The position numbers and the translations under genes were made by a program. The notes beneath the pieces were generated by a model. It ran no database searches, was not told the origin of the DNA, and worked only from the letters and a program-made list of their open reading frames with translations. 64,000 nt of DNA from Edolisoma coerulescens (taxonomy: Eukaryota > Chordata > Aves > Passeriformes > Campephagidae): contig VWZW01001321.1 of assembly GCA_013397115.1 (NCBI GenBank), forward strand, positions 124,001 through 188,000, read 5' to 3'. This document shows positions 63,101 through 64,000 of this stretch, one piece after another (position 1 is the first letter of the stretch; each line of letters starts with the position of its first letter).

Positions 63101-64000
63101 ACTTCCAAGCGGCTGATTTAACAGTTAGCGGCCCACTACCCCACAATTTCCCTCCCTGCTGCCAGCCCAGGAACCAGTTGATCATAACAAGAGCAATGGG
63201 AGGACAGGACTACTGCAAGGAATTTCAGAACTATCAGCAATAACATGCCAACTACAACAAATCTGCTCTACAAGAAGGGAGTGTCAACACACATCAGTAG
63301 CCTACATAGTGATTGTCGAGAATCAAAGCTCCCATCATTTTATGTCCCTGAAATGTCAACCCAATTGCAAATTTAAAAACAATAGTTTTATCACTTTGCC
63401 AGTCATAGGACAAATCCCACTAATCTTGGTTGTGCTGACCTTGACCAGGCTTGAGACAAGTAAGTCACAAATGCAGAGAAAACCAGAAGCCCACAGAGTA
63501 ATTACAAAAAATAAAAATCACAGCCATGGTATGACACACTAAAGCCCTGTTCAATCCCTACTACCCACTGCAATCTATATTACCCTTAGGGAATATTTCT
63601 AGATTAAGCTGCCTACTAGCAGCATCTTCTTCTATCCCAAGTCTAATGCATTACTGCCATTTTATAAACAGATAAACCTTATGGGTGGGAGAGTATTGTG
63701 AATGTTGCACAGATATTTCCCCTTACTGTTGTTCACTATTAGATTGTGATACAACTTGAAAATTGTCCCCTAATTTGCAACTACATGAGTTCAATATACT
63801 TAGTTAAGGCAAAGCTTTTTTAGTTTCAGTAACAAAATCAATGCTATCACTAAATAAAAAACACGAAGGGAAGGGACAAAGATTCATAATAAGACCACGA
63901 TCATGAGGTCACAAAAACATCAGCATGAGTAATTATATTACATTTTTAAAAAATTTATTATTATTTATGATGACTTATCTTTTCAGGTGCTATTTGTGCT
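60179..64000. other. Non-coding, no recognisable gene
   Basis: An A14 run at 60233-60246 lies shortly downstream of the CR1 end. It is probably unrelated, since CR1 does not end in poly-A. Short frames at 60294-60741 on both strands have no domain. The rest is AT-rich with no recognised repeat. Confidence 0.6.

Noticed and set aside
1..64000. A bacterial or phage defence system, CRISPR array, operon or other novel gene cluster
   Set aside because: There are no spaced direct repeats, no ribosome-binding-site-led gene runs and no long coding frames. CR1 elements and an ERV LTR place the window in a bird genome.

Overview
The window reads as 64 kb of non-coding DNA from a bird nuclear genome. 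Two kinds of evidence point to a bird. First, there are several fragments of CR1 LINEs, including two plus-strand copies that end in the short ATTCTRTGA-type 3' repeats diagnostic of avian CR1. Second, there is one piece of a bird-type endogenous-retrovirus LTR. I see no SINE of mammalian type. The base composition is AT-rich with scattered poly-A/T runs and short A/C or G/T low-complexity tracts. I find no confident protein-coding gene, no tRNA or rRNA, no CRISPR array and nothing of bacterial or phage character. Apart from the CR1 reading frame, the open frames are short, often overlap on both strands, match no family I recognise, and have lengths expected by chance in 64 kb.

Layout. Bases 1-780 are plain AT-rich sequence. 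About 780-1440 is the only broad GC- and CpG-rich block. On the minus strand it contains a good splice-donor match (991-996), so it may be the promoter and first exon of a transcript running off the left edge. From 1.5 to 11.7 kb there is non-coding sequence with a strong imperfect hairpin (3966-4056), a possible ancient repeat (about 3700-3822), an LTR U3 fragment (5873-6141) and two CpG-retaining patches (7795-7990 and 9040-9210). A minus-strand CR1 piece lies at 11716-12078 and is followed by a G/T tract with an 11-G run. From 12 to 23 kb there are poly-A and G/T tracts, a GC-rich patch holding the longest open frame (20681-21331), and homopurine tracts. An (AAAAG)n microsatellite of about 160 bp occupies 23460-23622. 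The 24-32 kb stretch is featureless. An old CR1 tail (32143-32205) and a younger CR1 3' end (33390-33696) follow. The 34-59 kb stretch contains only small repeats and palindromes. The best-preserved element is the CR1 3' segment at 59490-60178, which still has an open frame for the C-terminal part of its reverse-transcriptase protein. The rest is non-coding.

Nothing here works together as a pathway or operon. The window is best understood as intergenic or intronic sequence with a modest load of decayed retroelements. I found no convincing novel system. The items most worth a second look are the CpG-rich block with its splice donor, the 33-bp-arm hairpin, the repeated A6-9/C4-5 junctions across the window, and the CR1 copy with the long open frame.
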